Shown piece by piece: positions 34,755 through 44,937 of a stretch of 64,000 nt of DNA (positions within the stretch are counted from its first letter, which is position 1; each line of letters begins with the position of its first letter). The notes under the pieces were generated by a model. It searched no databases. It worked only from the letters and a program-made list of their open reading frames with translations, and was not told the DNA's origin. Origin of the DNA: Agarophyton chilense (Eukaryota > Rhodophyta > Florideophyceae > Gracilariales > Gracilariaceae); the NCBI GenBank assembly GCA_030374765.1, contig JARGXX010000025.1:868001-932000 (forward strand). The letters run 5' to 3'. Position numbers and translations under genes: made by a program.

Positions 34755-35475
34755 TGGGGAACCAACGATGCCTTTTCCTGAGAGTGGTTGGCAGACGCAA
34801 GGAATACCATTAGAAACACCATCGTTTTACCTTTGACTGGGCTCGAGAACTGTAGTAGGTGAGAGCCAAAGTGTTGGTTTCCAAAACACTGACGAGAATT
34901 TTGCAGGAACTGCCAATCTCCAAGGCCGACACGATGCACTCGGAAGTGAGCACTTCGTGAACTGAAAACTTCGGCAGCACCTGAAGTTCGAAACCGTCAG
35001 CTGTCTTCGAAAATGTTCCACCCGACGAAATGCTTCAGAAACTGACCAAAAGATGGTCTCTGTCGCCTGAATCAAGTTTTTTCATGCTCTACACGGCATA
35101 TGGATTAAGCGCTGTATAGTCTGGCCACTTGTCTCGATGTCAAAGTGAAGGGAAGGGGTGTGACAATCCGAACACGTATGATACTGTACATGTATGACAT
35201 CAAGATGCCGCAGGCAAGCTGCGAAGCACTTCTCCTCATCTTTCTTCTAGACTGTAGTTTTGTGCCATAGCCCCTTCATGTAAAAGGTAGCAATCTAGCC
35301 TTCTATCTCTATAGCCCGTGCATTCAAACTGGAACCAGAGGAGCATGAATTACCAGTGCGTTACGTTGAGACAAGCAAGATCTCTCTTCTTGTTGACACC
35401 AACTTTTGCGACGATAACTGCCTCACTTGCCATTCGTTGCATCAAACTTTTTGCCAGTGATTGGGCCCGTTGAAA

Positions 35476-36003
35476 ATGTCGTCAACACGCCGATTTCGAC
35501 CATGCGATCTTTTTCAGATAAACCCAGTCAATCTAGATGAGCTCACCGAAACGTATAACCTGCATTTCTATTTTCACTACATGCTAAGATGGCCTGAATT
35601 TCGGCAAACTGTAACTTCACCCGATGGAACAATGATGGCGTGCGTTGTTGGCAAAGCGGAAGGACGTGCTGGTGAATGGCATGGACATGTATCAGCTGTA
35701 ACTGTAGCTCCAGAGTATCGTAGGTTGGGACTGGCATCGAAATGAATGAACTTCACTGAGAGTTTATCGGACGAGACGTACAACTGCTCCTTCGTCGATT
35801 TATTCGTGCGTAAGTCAAACTCTCTGGCCATCTCGATGTAAAAAAGGATGGGCTATGTCATATATCGCACAATCATGAATTACTATGGAGGAGATGAAGA
35901 CGCTTATGACATGCGAAAAGCACTTAGTCGTGATAAAGATCGTTCGTCCATAATACCGCTAGAGAAAGCCGTCAGAGCAGAACACGTTACTCTCACAATG
36001 TAA
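35476..36003 (+). pseudogene. NAA20: N-alpha-acetyltransferase 20 (NatB catalytic subunit) pseudogene
   Basis: A single frame from ATG 35476 to TAA 36001-36003 covers the whole protein, about 175 codons, the usual NAA20 length. Recognisable blocks are TxxRRFRPCDLFQINPVNLD, LTETYNL, RWPEF, GKAEGRAGEWHGHVSAVTV, APEYRRLGLASK (the acetyl-CoA loop, normally RRxGLA), SFVDLFVRKSN, KRMGYVIYRTI, YYGGDEDAYDMRKALSRD and SSIIPL. There are two in-frame stops: TGA 35743-35745, where the family usually has Leu, and TAA 35839-35841, where the family has Tyr. There is no frameshift and no intron. NatB acetylates nascent Met-Asp/Glu/Asn N-termini at the ribosome. This copy cannot make it, so an intact copy is expected elsewhere. 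Confidence 0.9.
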
Positions 36004-36188
36004 AATGGACAGGATGAATTTCATACTGCACTCAACCTGCACAGGGACTTCTATGTATTGTCGGCACAATGACTTGGACTGTAAGATCGCGCCTGAGAGT
36101 AAAGTACTGATCGTTCCGTACAACGGAGATACACTTTAAGTAGTTAAGCAGGTTACTTCCACAACCTCCGCAAATACTTGCTATCCTC

Positions 36189-36650
36189 TCAATTTTTTCG
36201 CATTACAGTTGATACGGCAAGTTCAAAATCTTCCCTCTGCACGCATAGGCCAGGTTTCCGAAGTGCAAACATACCAGCTTCACAACAAACAGCTTTCTTT
36301 TCTGCTCCAGATACACATGAAATCTTGTTCACAACTTTTCCAAGATCAATCCCGCGCATGAGATTCATTTTCCGTGAGTGGATCTTCAGGATTCGCTTCC
36401 GAGTCTCCTCGTTGGGGGCAGGAAATTCGATGTTCCTGTCAATTATTGCAGGACGTAGAAGTGCTGAATCAAGAATGTTGGGCCTACTTTTGGCCAACAG
36501 AACCTTAAGATTCTTCGTAGTTTGGGAACCGTCTAACTGATTGAGAAACTCAAGCTTAGTTCTCTGGACTTCGGAATCCCCACCACCACTGCCACTGCTA
36601 TTTATTCGAGCAGAACCAATGGAATCAATCTCATCCAGGAACTGGTGGAG
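36189..36650 (-). pseudogene. PSMC5: 26S proteasome regulatory ATPase Rpt6, C-terminal fragment
   Basis: The minus-strand frame encodes the second half of Rpt6: Walker [88 protein letters not shown] and [11 protein letters not shown]. It stays open, but the normally invariant PGRIDR has become PAIIDR, removing the second-region arginines needed for ATP hydrolysis. Several other usually fixed residues are altered (DGSQ for DGFE). The Walker A half is missing; homology ends near 36650. It is a truncated, drifting copy of an essential gene. The flanking 36004-36188 holds nothing recognised. Confidence 0.85.
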
Positions 36651-39600
36651 AGGGTTCGTTGACTTGAAGCGAAAACGGTATGCAATGAGCGATGACCCGT
36701 ATTGGGGTGTGCTGCGATGGCGCAAGAAGCATTATAAGGGGCGATGAAAGGGGCACTGCGGCGTATCAGCTTTGCAAAACGCGGAGTCCTCCACGGTGAT
36801 GACTGCATTTCCGAGTGCCTTGTGGCGAACCTCACGCAACATGTTCACACAATGGTTCTTTCCCAGCGACGTCGGCGACGGCGAGGCGAACGGCACACAA
36901 TTTGAAGCGTCTTCTGCTACGAGGCGATCCGTGAGGCTGACAGCGCTTTGGTAGAAGCACTACAGAAGCAAGACGAGGCTGTCGTTGTAGGGGTCTGGAT
37001 TGAAGCACTAGAGCACTGAGGCGGAGTTTGCAGCGAAGCGTTGCAACGAGCGGGCGTGATGCGTGAGGGCAAAGCTGAAGCGCTGCTGTGAGCAGAAGGA
37101 TAGGGAGGGGGTGCCGCTGCAGGAGAGAAGGAAGTAGCCCGAAAAGGTTTGGGATGGATGGAATTGGATAACAGAGAGGGACAGGTTTCGCATTGGGTCC
37201 ACGCACCGCGAGAAAGACAGATTCAGCAGATGAGATTCCATCAAACCCACAACTCATCGACCTGTCTTCTCGTGGCGCCAGTCGGTCAAGGTTCTGAGGA
37301 GCTTTTTTTGTAGCGGAATTACTAGTTACAAAAGCAGTGCCGCCTTCAGGCCAGAATTCGAAGCCGAGCGGCAGTGCTACCAGAAAAAGGACCCCCGATG
37401 GCCGCAAATGGTTTTTCAAATATAAATTGCCGGAATAGGGCCGGAGGCATCTCCACTGGGCTACATTGCGTCCATTTCTCGGACGGCCGTTAACTGCTGG
37501 CCTGCTTTTGGCCACTTTACGACGCATCAATATTTTTTTAAGATAGTGCCACTTGTTTGGCAGGCCTGTGCCGGCCACTTCTGGACATGCAAATTAAAAT
37601 TTGGATTTAATCAAGTCCCATTATCGGCCATGTTCTGTCCCAAACCACTGCTCACTGGGGAACATTTGCCACGCAATTTGGAACAAAATACCAACTAATG
37701 AAGGTTGCACCAACGCGTCGCTGACTAACAGGCTGGTTCACTAAGAAATACACCTTTTTTTGATCGGACACTGTCGATCCATAACCGAGGCTGCCAGACA
37801 ACCTCATGGAGCGGACTTGTCAAGGCGGAAGCTCATAGTCGGTATCTCTGCTCAAACGCTCAATAACTCTACAGGGATTTGCGCAGCGTACTACCAAGAC
37901 AGTCCAGTGGCTCCATTTCGAGCGTCTAATTTCCTAAGAAAGTCTTCTTCTACGACCACAATAATTTCCGTCATTCGCTCCAACCCAAATCTTGCGCATC
38001 CCCTTTTATACTTTGACGGCGTCTGTGGCGCACTCCGTTAGTATTTCTCCTTCCGACGGTTTCTTTAAGGTGTGCCCTTCATCTATCTCCGCTGTCATTT
38101 GTCCCGATGGCCTTTTTTCCCAAATATTCCACTACAGTCTACATCTCAGACCCCACAAGCGCAATCGTTATCTTTGTGTCTCAGCGCCTCATGTGGTCAC
38201 ATTCTCTCTCCGGTCTATTTGAAGAAACACTGCCCATTTATACCACTCCTGCTACATCCTCTTCAATCAGGCCTCATGGAACGAGCCGGGCTTCGCATCA
38301 TGGTCATTCATCGCGCACATTACTACACTGCACACAGTTAAGCCCTCAGCAGAGTACAAGCCTTCATTGTGTGCTTGCATCTGTGAATACCACGCTGCTT
38401 GAAATGGGGTCTGTACAGTTTCTAAGACTGAAGAAAAGAAGATTTCTAAGATTTCAACCATAATGCAGAAGTCAAGGAGCAGAGGTAAAGCATCCAATGT
38501 TAGAAAACCGACTCATATTCCTGCAGGACTGGTCGGTATTTCAAATAGTGTTCCAGGCGCTCTTATGACCGCTAAATGAACGATCTCGCTGGAGATCTCA
38601 AACGAAGAAGGCATTGGAGGCAAAAAGCTATCACTCGTTTGGGAGACAGTGTTAGTTTTTTACGAGAGCTGTGACCATTACAATATTTTATTTATACCTT
38701 CACAGACACAAATGAGTTTAACGACTTAGACGTCATGCTCGCGTTCACCGAACTAGTGTCGCATGTAATGCCTGGTGTGAGAGACTCATTGAGAGCTTCG
38801 GTAAGGCGCCATCGGGCTGGTGCCATAGACGAAACTGGAGACAGCGAAATGGTTCGAAGACCTACTAATTTTCTCTACAGCGATAACGGTGCGCCATACC
38901 AATTTTCTCAGACATTGAATAAAATTCAGTGTGCTATGAATTTAATAATCATCGGAAAGAAAACATGCATAATAGAGTGCTTAAATCAGTCAAAGAAGGT
39001 TCGTTTAAGTTATAAACTTGAAGGGTAGCGATGTTAACACAAATCAACCGCTGGCACCAAGAAGCCCCTTCCATGTCAACACATTGGCTTCCTTTTACTT
39101 CTCCGTTCGGTCTTTACACAGAATCAGCCCTCACGCCAGTCCTCCCTCTTCTTCGAAGCTCATCTGCCTCCCCTTCTTTCCAGTTTTTGTGTCTTATATC
39201 CCCTGAAGTAACGTTTGTTGATCCTCTCGAAGCCTTTTGCAAACATGCCAGTATTTATGCTCCACAAAATCACCCGATGGTCCAAGTACTTTGTTGCTGA
39301 ATTCACCATAAACTGAATTTTATGAAATATTGAAGAACAGACATTCTTTTAACCAATTTCGTCATAATCATCAAATTTGATATTGTCTTCTCCGCTTCAC
39401 AGCATTCATTCCCATCTTCAAAATACTCGCCAAATTCGAAATCAAGACCTCTTTTCTTCTTCTCCTTCAATTTCAAGAGTTGGTGGGATATTTCTTCCAG
39501 CACGCGCAGGAGGAAAGTTCAAACCACTCTATAATGTATCCATAAATTCTTGTTGGCTCTTAAGAAGAACAGTTAACATTGCTGGAAATATTACGCCAGG

Positions 39601-39860
39601 TTTCTTTCCAACGAGATTCCTGAACTTCTCCTTTCAGCTTCATTGTTCAAAATGCCAAACTATTTTTCGTAATGCAAATCTTTATACCCATCTTCAAGAT
39701 GGTCTGCTCAAATTCATAACGAACCAAGCGATGAGGACTTACTGAAGATTCTGCACTCCTACGAAGTACGATAAGCATCATTACGAAGTCCAAAGATTCA
39801 AAGTTCCTCCTGTGCTATTTTGTCACAATGAAAAATATAGACTAAACATTACAGTATAAA
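36651..39860. other. Host DNA, nothing recognised
   Basis: A 248-codon minus-strand frame (36832-37578) and plus-strand frames at 37760-38463 and 38735-39028 are present. The first is Arg/Leu/Pro-rich and overlaps equally open plus frames, so it is probably not coding. The 38735 frame (MLAFTELVSHVMPGV) has more natural composition but no known domain. The stretch becomes steadily more AT-rich to the right. Confidence 0.4.
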
Positions 39861-40470
39861 CATTTTATTCCTTGCAATTGATTCTAAACATGTTTTCTAT
39901 GAGCTCTACCGTAGAAAACTATTTACGGCCCTTTACAAACTAAGAAACTAATAGCGATCAACTAATGTACAAGTCTGTCATATTTATCATATCAATATTA
40001 TATGCCATTTTCATTACAAAACAAATAGTGTTTTACGAATTGCAAAATATAAGAATATATTACACAAGATTTAAACAATTATGATATAATTCTCTCTGTT
40101 TAAGATCCATTCTTATTTGCGCCATTTAGTAAAATGCCCAGGTTTTTTAACTTTTGCGCCATTTTGCCTTCTAGCAAATGGCGATTATTAGTTACACAAA
40201 TGAACAACTCTGAATTCATAATTTAGGTGCCAGGTGTGGGCCATTTATAGATGATGAATCAGAATGCCATTTAAAACCATTCTTGACTTTTTTAATGGCA
40301 CAGAAGTTATGATTATGTAATTCATACACAATCATTTAGAATAAATGCACCATTTCATTCTTCTATCATTTTCGTAATGTCAAAGAAATATCATTTTGTA
40401 CGGCGTTTATGACAATACCAACCATATAGACGCCATTTTTACGCAATTTAGAGCATTTGAGTTTTGGTAG
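39861..40470. repeat. AT-rich block with iterated GCCATTT
   Basis: Markedly AT-rich compared with the rest of the window. GCCATTT or its complement AAATGGC occurs at 40004, 40121, 40158, 40176 (inverted), 40240, 40266 and 40432. Near-copies (ACCATTT, TAATGGC) lie between them. No coding frame, and no terminal repeat could be paired. Confidence 0.6.
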
Positions 40471-40476
40471 GGATAG

Positions 40477-40698
40477 TGAATAGCCACTTCACAACCAAGT
40501 CTACCCTTGATAGACTCAAGCCCATTTAGAGCTAGTTATCCCCTACTGTAGAGGGTTTAATTGGCTAACCAATTTATACCTAGATATATTATATGTGACG
40601 CTCACCCTTGTGCACAGTATAGAAGGGACAGAGGGGAGCGCTGACTTCAAAGTAAAGGAGACAACAACGGGTTTACAAACTATCATGTTCCTTGTTCA
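40477..40698 (+). repeat. Family-D LTR, copy D#1 (about 222 bp)
   Basis: Homologous over its length to 43473-43696. It has TATA-like and GAGCGCTGACTTCAAAGTAAA elements and an end CTTGTTCA. Its leader continues at 41840, so an A2 segment has inserted at the LTR-leader border. The left boundary is approximate. Confidence 0.65.
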
Positions 40699-40700
40699 GG

Positions 40701-41150
40701 CAGTGCTTCTGCCCAGAAGCTTTTGGGGAGTTTCTTGTGACAAAGCATTGACCTGACCAGATCCATGAGTGTGCGGTTTAACCTTTCGGCCAGCCCGTTC
40801 TGCTGCGGATTGTAAGGCACAGTTCGCTGATGTTCAATACCATGTGACTCAAGTTCTTTTGCAAACTTCTTGGAAAGGTACTCACCACCATTGTCCGTTC
40901 GTAGCTCACGAAGTACGCACTCACGGGCAGCGATGGTTTTGACTTTGTACCAGTTTGGTTTTAATCAAACTTGAGCCACTTCACGAACACCTGGAACACC
41001 TCATCCTTGGTCTTGAGCATGTACAGGAAGCAGTACCGACTGTGATCTTCGATGAATGTGACAATGTAGGGCGAGCCTCCCAAGGAACCAACCTCCACTG
41101 GACCACATATGTCCGAGTGAACGAGATCAAACAGCTTGGTTGCGCGCTTG
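40701..41150 (-). mobile_element. A2 integrase fragment, inverted beside an A2 LTR, fossil
   Basis: Minus-strand A2 sequence from the integrase (FIEDHSRYCFLYML, KTKDEVF) abuts a plus-strand A2 LTR at 41151. The orientations disagree, so this is a rearranged piece rather than a simple element end. Short CAGG repeats flank the pair (40697-40700 and 41838-41841), a possible worn target duplication in D#1. It looks broken, with at least one break. Confidence 0.8.
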
Positions 41151-41839
41151 TGTCGGTGCAAGTGCCTATGCTGTCACTGAAAACCAAATGTGCAGGAGAG
41201 CATGGGCTATTTTGGAGGGTGCCTCTGGAAAAGCGCATATGCGTATCAGCCGGACCTCAACGTGAACTCGTTCTGTGATTGGCTACTGCAAATATGCCCC
41301 TGCAATGTGATGGGTACAAGTGGTATGGCACTATTGGGACTTTCTGGAGTACACATGTATACGTTGTCTACCTGTACTATCGTGCACGCTGTTCAGGATG
41401 TCCAGCTGGTGTACTATGTACACGTCTCACAAGGTGTAACGAATGTACTTGGAGAAGAGCGTGTCATGTGTATTACAGAAGGCTTGGTGTACTGTGCTGG
41501 AAGGTGAACGTGTATGGAGGCGGATTGCAAGTAGTGTGTGCTGGCATATTGAATTTGTGCACACGTCAGTGTAATGATGTGCTGTGCACTGTTGCATTGC
41601 CTTTTTGTGTGCTGCAATGAACTTTGGCTAGGGTTAATGTCGTGCTTGATTATGATTGGTAGTATTGGGTGTCCCTGCTTTGTAGTCTAGGGTTTACTTT
41701 GGGTTGGCGTCTAGTTGGCTGACGTTTTTGAGTTGTATTTAAGTGAGAGAATGAGCGTCTCCAAGTAAATCCGAGCCAGAGCTGGGGAACTTTCCTTTCA
41801 TCCCTCAACCTTTCCTTCAGTCTTTCTCTAACCATCACA
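41151..41839 (+). repeat. A2 LTR (689 bp) inserted in D#1
   Basis: Starts TGTCGGTGCAAG, a variant of the A2 start, ends ATCACA and carries the U3 block and TATTTAAG promoter. It is followed directly by the D leader (GGGTTCCTTAACCGG). Confidence 0.88.
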
Positions 41840-42060
41840 GGGTTCCTTAACCGGGGATCCGGACGAGCTATAATAATTAGTTATCCGCTCCATAGTAGCA
41901 ACCACCCTCATTGGCGAGTGTGGCCTTTCAACCCGCATTCTAGCTAGCCAGTGTTGTGCTCTACCACATCTTCTCATTAGCCGGAAGCACCCATTCGGCA
42001 GTCCCGAACACTGTCGCAGGTGTCTGCTCTCTTCTCTAAAGCGGATACTACATAGGCAAC
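41840..42060 (+). repeat. Family-D leader, copy D#1
   Basis: TTCCTTAACCGG, GATCCGGACGAGCTATAATA and CTGTCGCAGGTGTCTGCTCTC match 43699-43965 in order. The homology fades near 42060. Confidence 0.7.
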
Positions 42061-43472
42061 AAGTCGTCGTTGCTCTTTCTAAAATCTTTGAGGAGGAGAC
42101 GGTAGGAGAAACGGCGGAGACACTGATGAAAGTAAGATATACCAATTTCACGTTCTCATGGTGCAATATGTGATAACTTCTTCATGCTTACCTTCAGCCG
42201 TTCGAGTTTTGTGTATTATTAAATATGCACACTTATTAAATGTGAGCTACTTTAGTTTTGACTTGGAAAGCAATTTCTCTAAAAAACCCAGGAATAAATT
42301 TGCCACATGTGCTGTGTTGAGTTTCTTGACTGGAAAAGTGGAGACCAGCTCTACACTGTTTTCGTCGATGACGAAAAAAGAAGTACGTAAATTTCAGGAA
42401 ATTCTTGGCCGTGGAGTGGCAAAATTTATTGTTGGTGGCAACAAAATGGAGCAGTTTCTGTTTTTTATGTGAATGTGATCAAACGGAAAGGTCAAGGCAG
42501 CTGTCACCGTGCACTCTCACACAGCAAGGGCTCATAGTAGAGCTCAGGAAAGCATACGAAAAATGATGGTAAGCTTGTACATATCCGTTGCTCTACAGTT
42601 TACTTCTTTCAGAATTTGTCGAAGTTCAAGTCCTTTGACAATGCTACGCCCCCATCGTGTCCATTGATCCCAAGGTCTAACTCAAAAAGAAGGTGAGGGC
42701 CAGTATGATCTGAAGCTAATCAATACGGGCGAAAACCAAGAAAAGTTTCCATTACCTGATTTGTGGATACCCGCAATTTATACTGCGCTTTCTGAGGGTA
42801 TTACGACTGTGAAATCTGCTTCGAACAGTTTTTAAGGCTCGGCAGTAATAAAGACGCTCCCATCAATTCCAGAATCTTGTACTAAAATAAATCCGGTACA
42901 GGTATACACGGCCAATAGTGTGGGTGAATTATTGGTGAGATATTACTAATTTCCGGGGCCCACTCTATTTATTGTGACCCACAATCGGATTACCACGTTA
43001 GTTGGTGTGTTTAAAATACATGAAAATGGCCGACGACGGTGCTTGGAGGCAACAGCCGCGCTCACGAGACAGCTGATCTCGAAGAACAACTGCTATAATT
43101 CTGAAGGCGATGTCCCTCCCCGCGTCCAGAATCCTCGAGGCTTTTGACAACCAATTCAGTGACAATGGCTTTCTCGCGGCTAACTCACCAGATCAAGCTG
43201 TAATCGAGAACAACATCAAGGCGAATAGTGAACATCCCAATAACGTGAGCGATGGAAAATAGCGAAACACACAGTACGTTTTAACACGTGTAGTATTCTA
43301 CTATGTCGGGGAATCCGATATGTTGGTTTTTCGCGAAGTCGCGGTTGGAACTCATAAGTGAGTGATGTCATCAAACTTGTGATATGAAACGGCACACCGC
43401 GTAGGATGTCTAGAGGCAGAATGTCTTAGTGGGACACGTGGTATCACGAGTGGAGTAGCTTGCAACGGCGCA
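42061..43472. other. Unassigned DNA between the two D copies, possible spliced gene
   Basis: A plus-strand frame at 42158-42472 (LNVSYFSFDLESNFSKKPRNK, then TKKEVRKFQEILGRG) is natural in composition but unrecognised. Two stretches look like short introns: 42132-42197 (GTAAGA to CCTTCAG) and 42569-42612 (GTAAGC to TTTCAG). From about 42840 to 43472 I see nothing. It may be the eroded inside of D#1 or a host gene. Confidence 0.3.
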
Positions 43473-44265
43473 TGTAGTGGCAATCCACGTGGCTGGTTTT
43501 ACTACCCTTCGTAGCTAGACGTCCATTAAGGACCGTACCCATACAGTGGTTTGGCTAAGTGGCTGACCACTGGGTATTATTTATATACTAATTTGTGCAC
43601 TCACCCTGGTACACAGTATATAGTGTACCAGAGGTGAGCGCCGACTCCAAGTAAAGGAGACAACATGAGCATCATGACTATTCTGTTCCTCGCTTAGGAT
43701 TCCTTAACCGGAGATCCGGACGAGCTATAATAGATAGTCAGCCCCCAACCACTTCACGAGCCGTCTCGTACCTACATTCCATCAACGTTTTACAGTTGCA
43801 CTGTTCACACTCGCTGGCGAGTAGTGGCCTTACACCCCACTTCCAGCTCGCTGGTGTTGTAGCTCTACCACCCCTTTTCTTTGGCCGCAAGCGACCCATC
43901 GGCAGTCCGAACGCTGTCGCAGGTGTCTGCTCTCTCCGTTAGAGCGGATACTACAAGTGGTCTCCCGACTTAGAACCACTGTGGTCAGCTGCACTGAACA
44001 ATTCGTTCCTGGAACGTGGAATCGATATCGATTCTTGGAAGAAGTGGAATCACTACAGTTATTGTTTATCGAACCACCTCCGGCAATTGCGGAATTCATC
44101 GTGGTTGAACACGTGGTCGAGAAGTCTAAGATACCATTTGGTTCGCACCTGGACTCGGGTTTGGTCTAGGATGCCGAAGACCCGAAGCCAGTCGAGTACT
44201 GGTCGCCCCGGTCCTGCGGGACCACCCCCGAAACCGAGGCTCGCCTCATCTGTTGAAGCCGGAGA
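43473..44265 (+). mobile_element. Family-D LTR retrotransposon, 5' end (D#2), fossil
   Basis: LTR 43473-43696 (TGTAGTGG to CGCTTA), leader 43697-44170, then a frame from ATG 44171 (MPKTRSQSSTGRPGPAGPP), typical of the polar start of a gag. It is cut at 44266 by a family-B LTR. No primer site of the A/B/C type follows the LTR, so priming differs. There is too little protein to decide between Ty3/gypsy and copia. It looks broken by the insertion; the remaining part is only the 5' end. Confidence 0.6.
43616..43655 (+). promoter_or_regulatory. Family-D LTR core promoter
   Basis: GTATATAG, then GAGCGCCGACTCCAAGTAAA (43636-43655). The second motif matches family A's GAGCGCCTCCAAGTAAA except for three extra bases. 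Confidence 0.55.
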
Positions 44266-44937
44266 TCACAAATTGAGCGCAGGTTATGAAAAGGAAAAGG
44301 AAAAGAAAGAAAAAGACGAGAAGGAAACGAAAGTAAAAGAAGAAAAACAAATGAAGGTAGTCAGCCTTGACAATTTACTATGGTCGTCGGCGACCGTCAT
44401 TGACAACTTTAACTACCTTGCACGCACTTCCACAGCCGGGGCTGACCTTAGGCGGGTCCTCCACGTCTCACAGCTTGCCACCGTGCGACGAGGAGTTGCG
44501 CGCCAAAACAATTTCAAACATAAATCATAACTAATAAAACCTCAAAAAATCATCCAAAGTGGTGCGCCAATCCAACTGCCCCGCGCAGCCCAGATTCGGC
44601 TGTTACGGCCAAACCCAGTATCCAGCCCCCATTCGCATATTCTCTCCAACTGCATAGCCCGTGCTCATTCAGCGCTCTTGTCCAATCAGATCGCTCCACT
44701 TGGGCCGAAGCCCCAACACGCCCCATTAGAACCAGAACACTTGTCCATACCACGTTGCATGAGGGCATTTGCAGTAGCCAATCAGATGGCCGTTTCACGT
44801 TGAGATTGAGATGAGGCGCATATTCGTTTTTCCACGGAGGGTGTCCAAAAGTGCCCATGCTTAAATCTACTTTTGGTTTTCCACTATTTCCAAGCTTCCC
44901 AGGAGGTCGGAGTGGCTGTCGACCGAAATACTCAACA
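44266..44937 (-). repeat. Family-B 3' LTR (672 bp)
   Basis: TGTTGAG at 44937 to TTGTGA at 44266 on the minus strand. It is more diverged from the other B LTRs than they are from each other, so it is an older copy. Pol ends inside its first six bases, as in B#1. Confidence 0.9.

Noticed and set aside
36832-37578. 248-codon minus-strand frame beside the Rpt6 relic as the missing N-terminal half
   Set aside because: It has no Walker A motif and no Rpt6 similarity. Composition is Arg/Leu/Pro-rich, and both strands are open.
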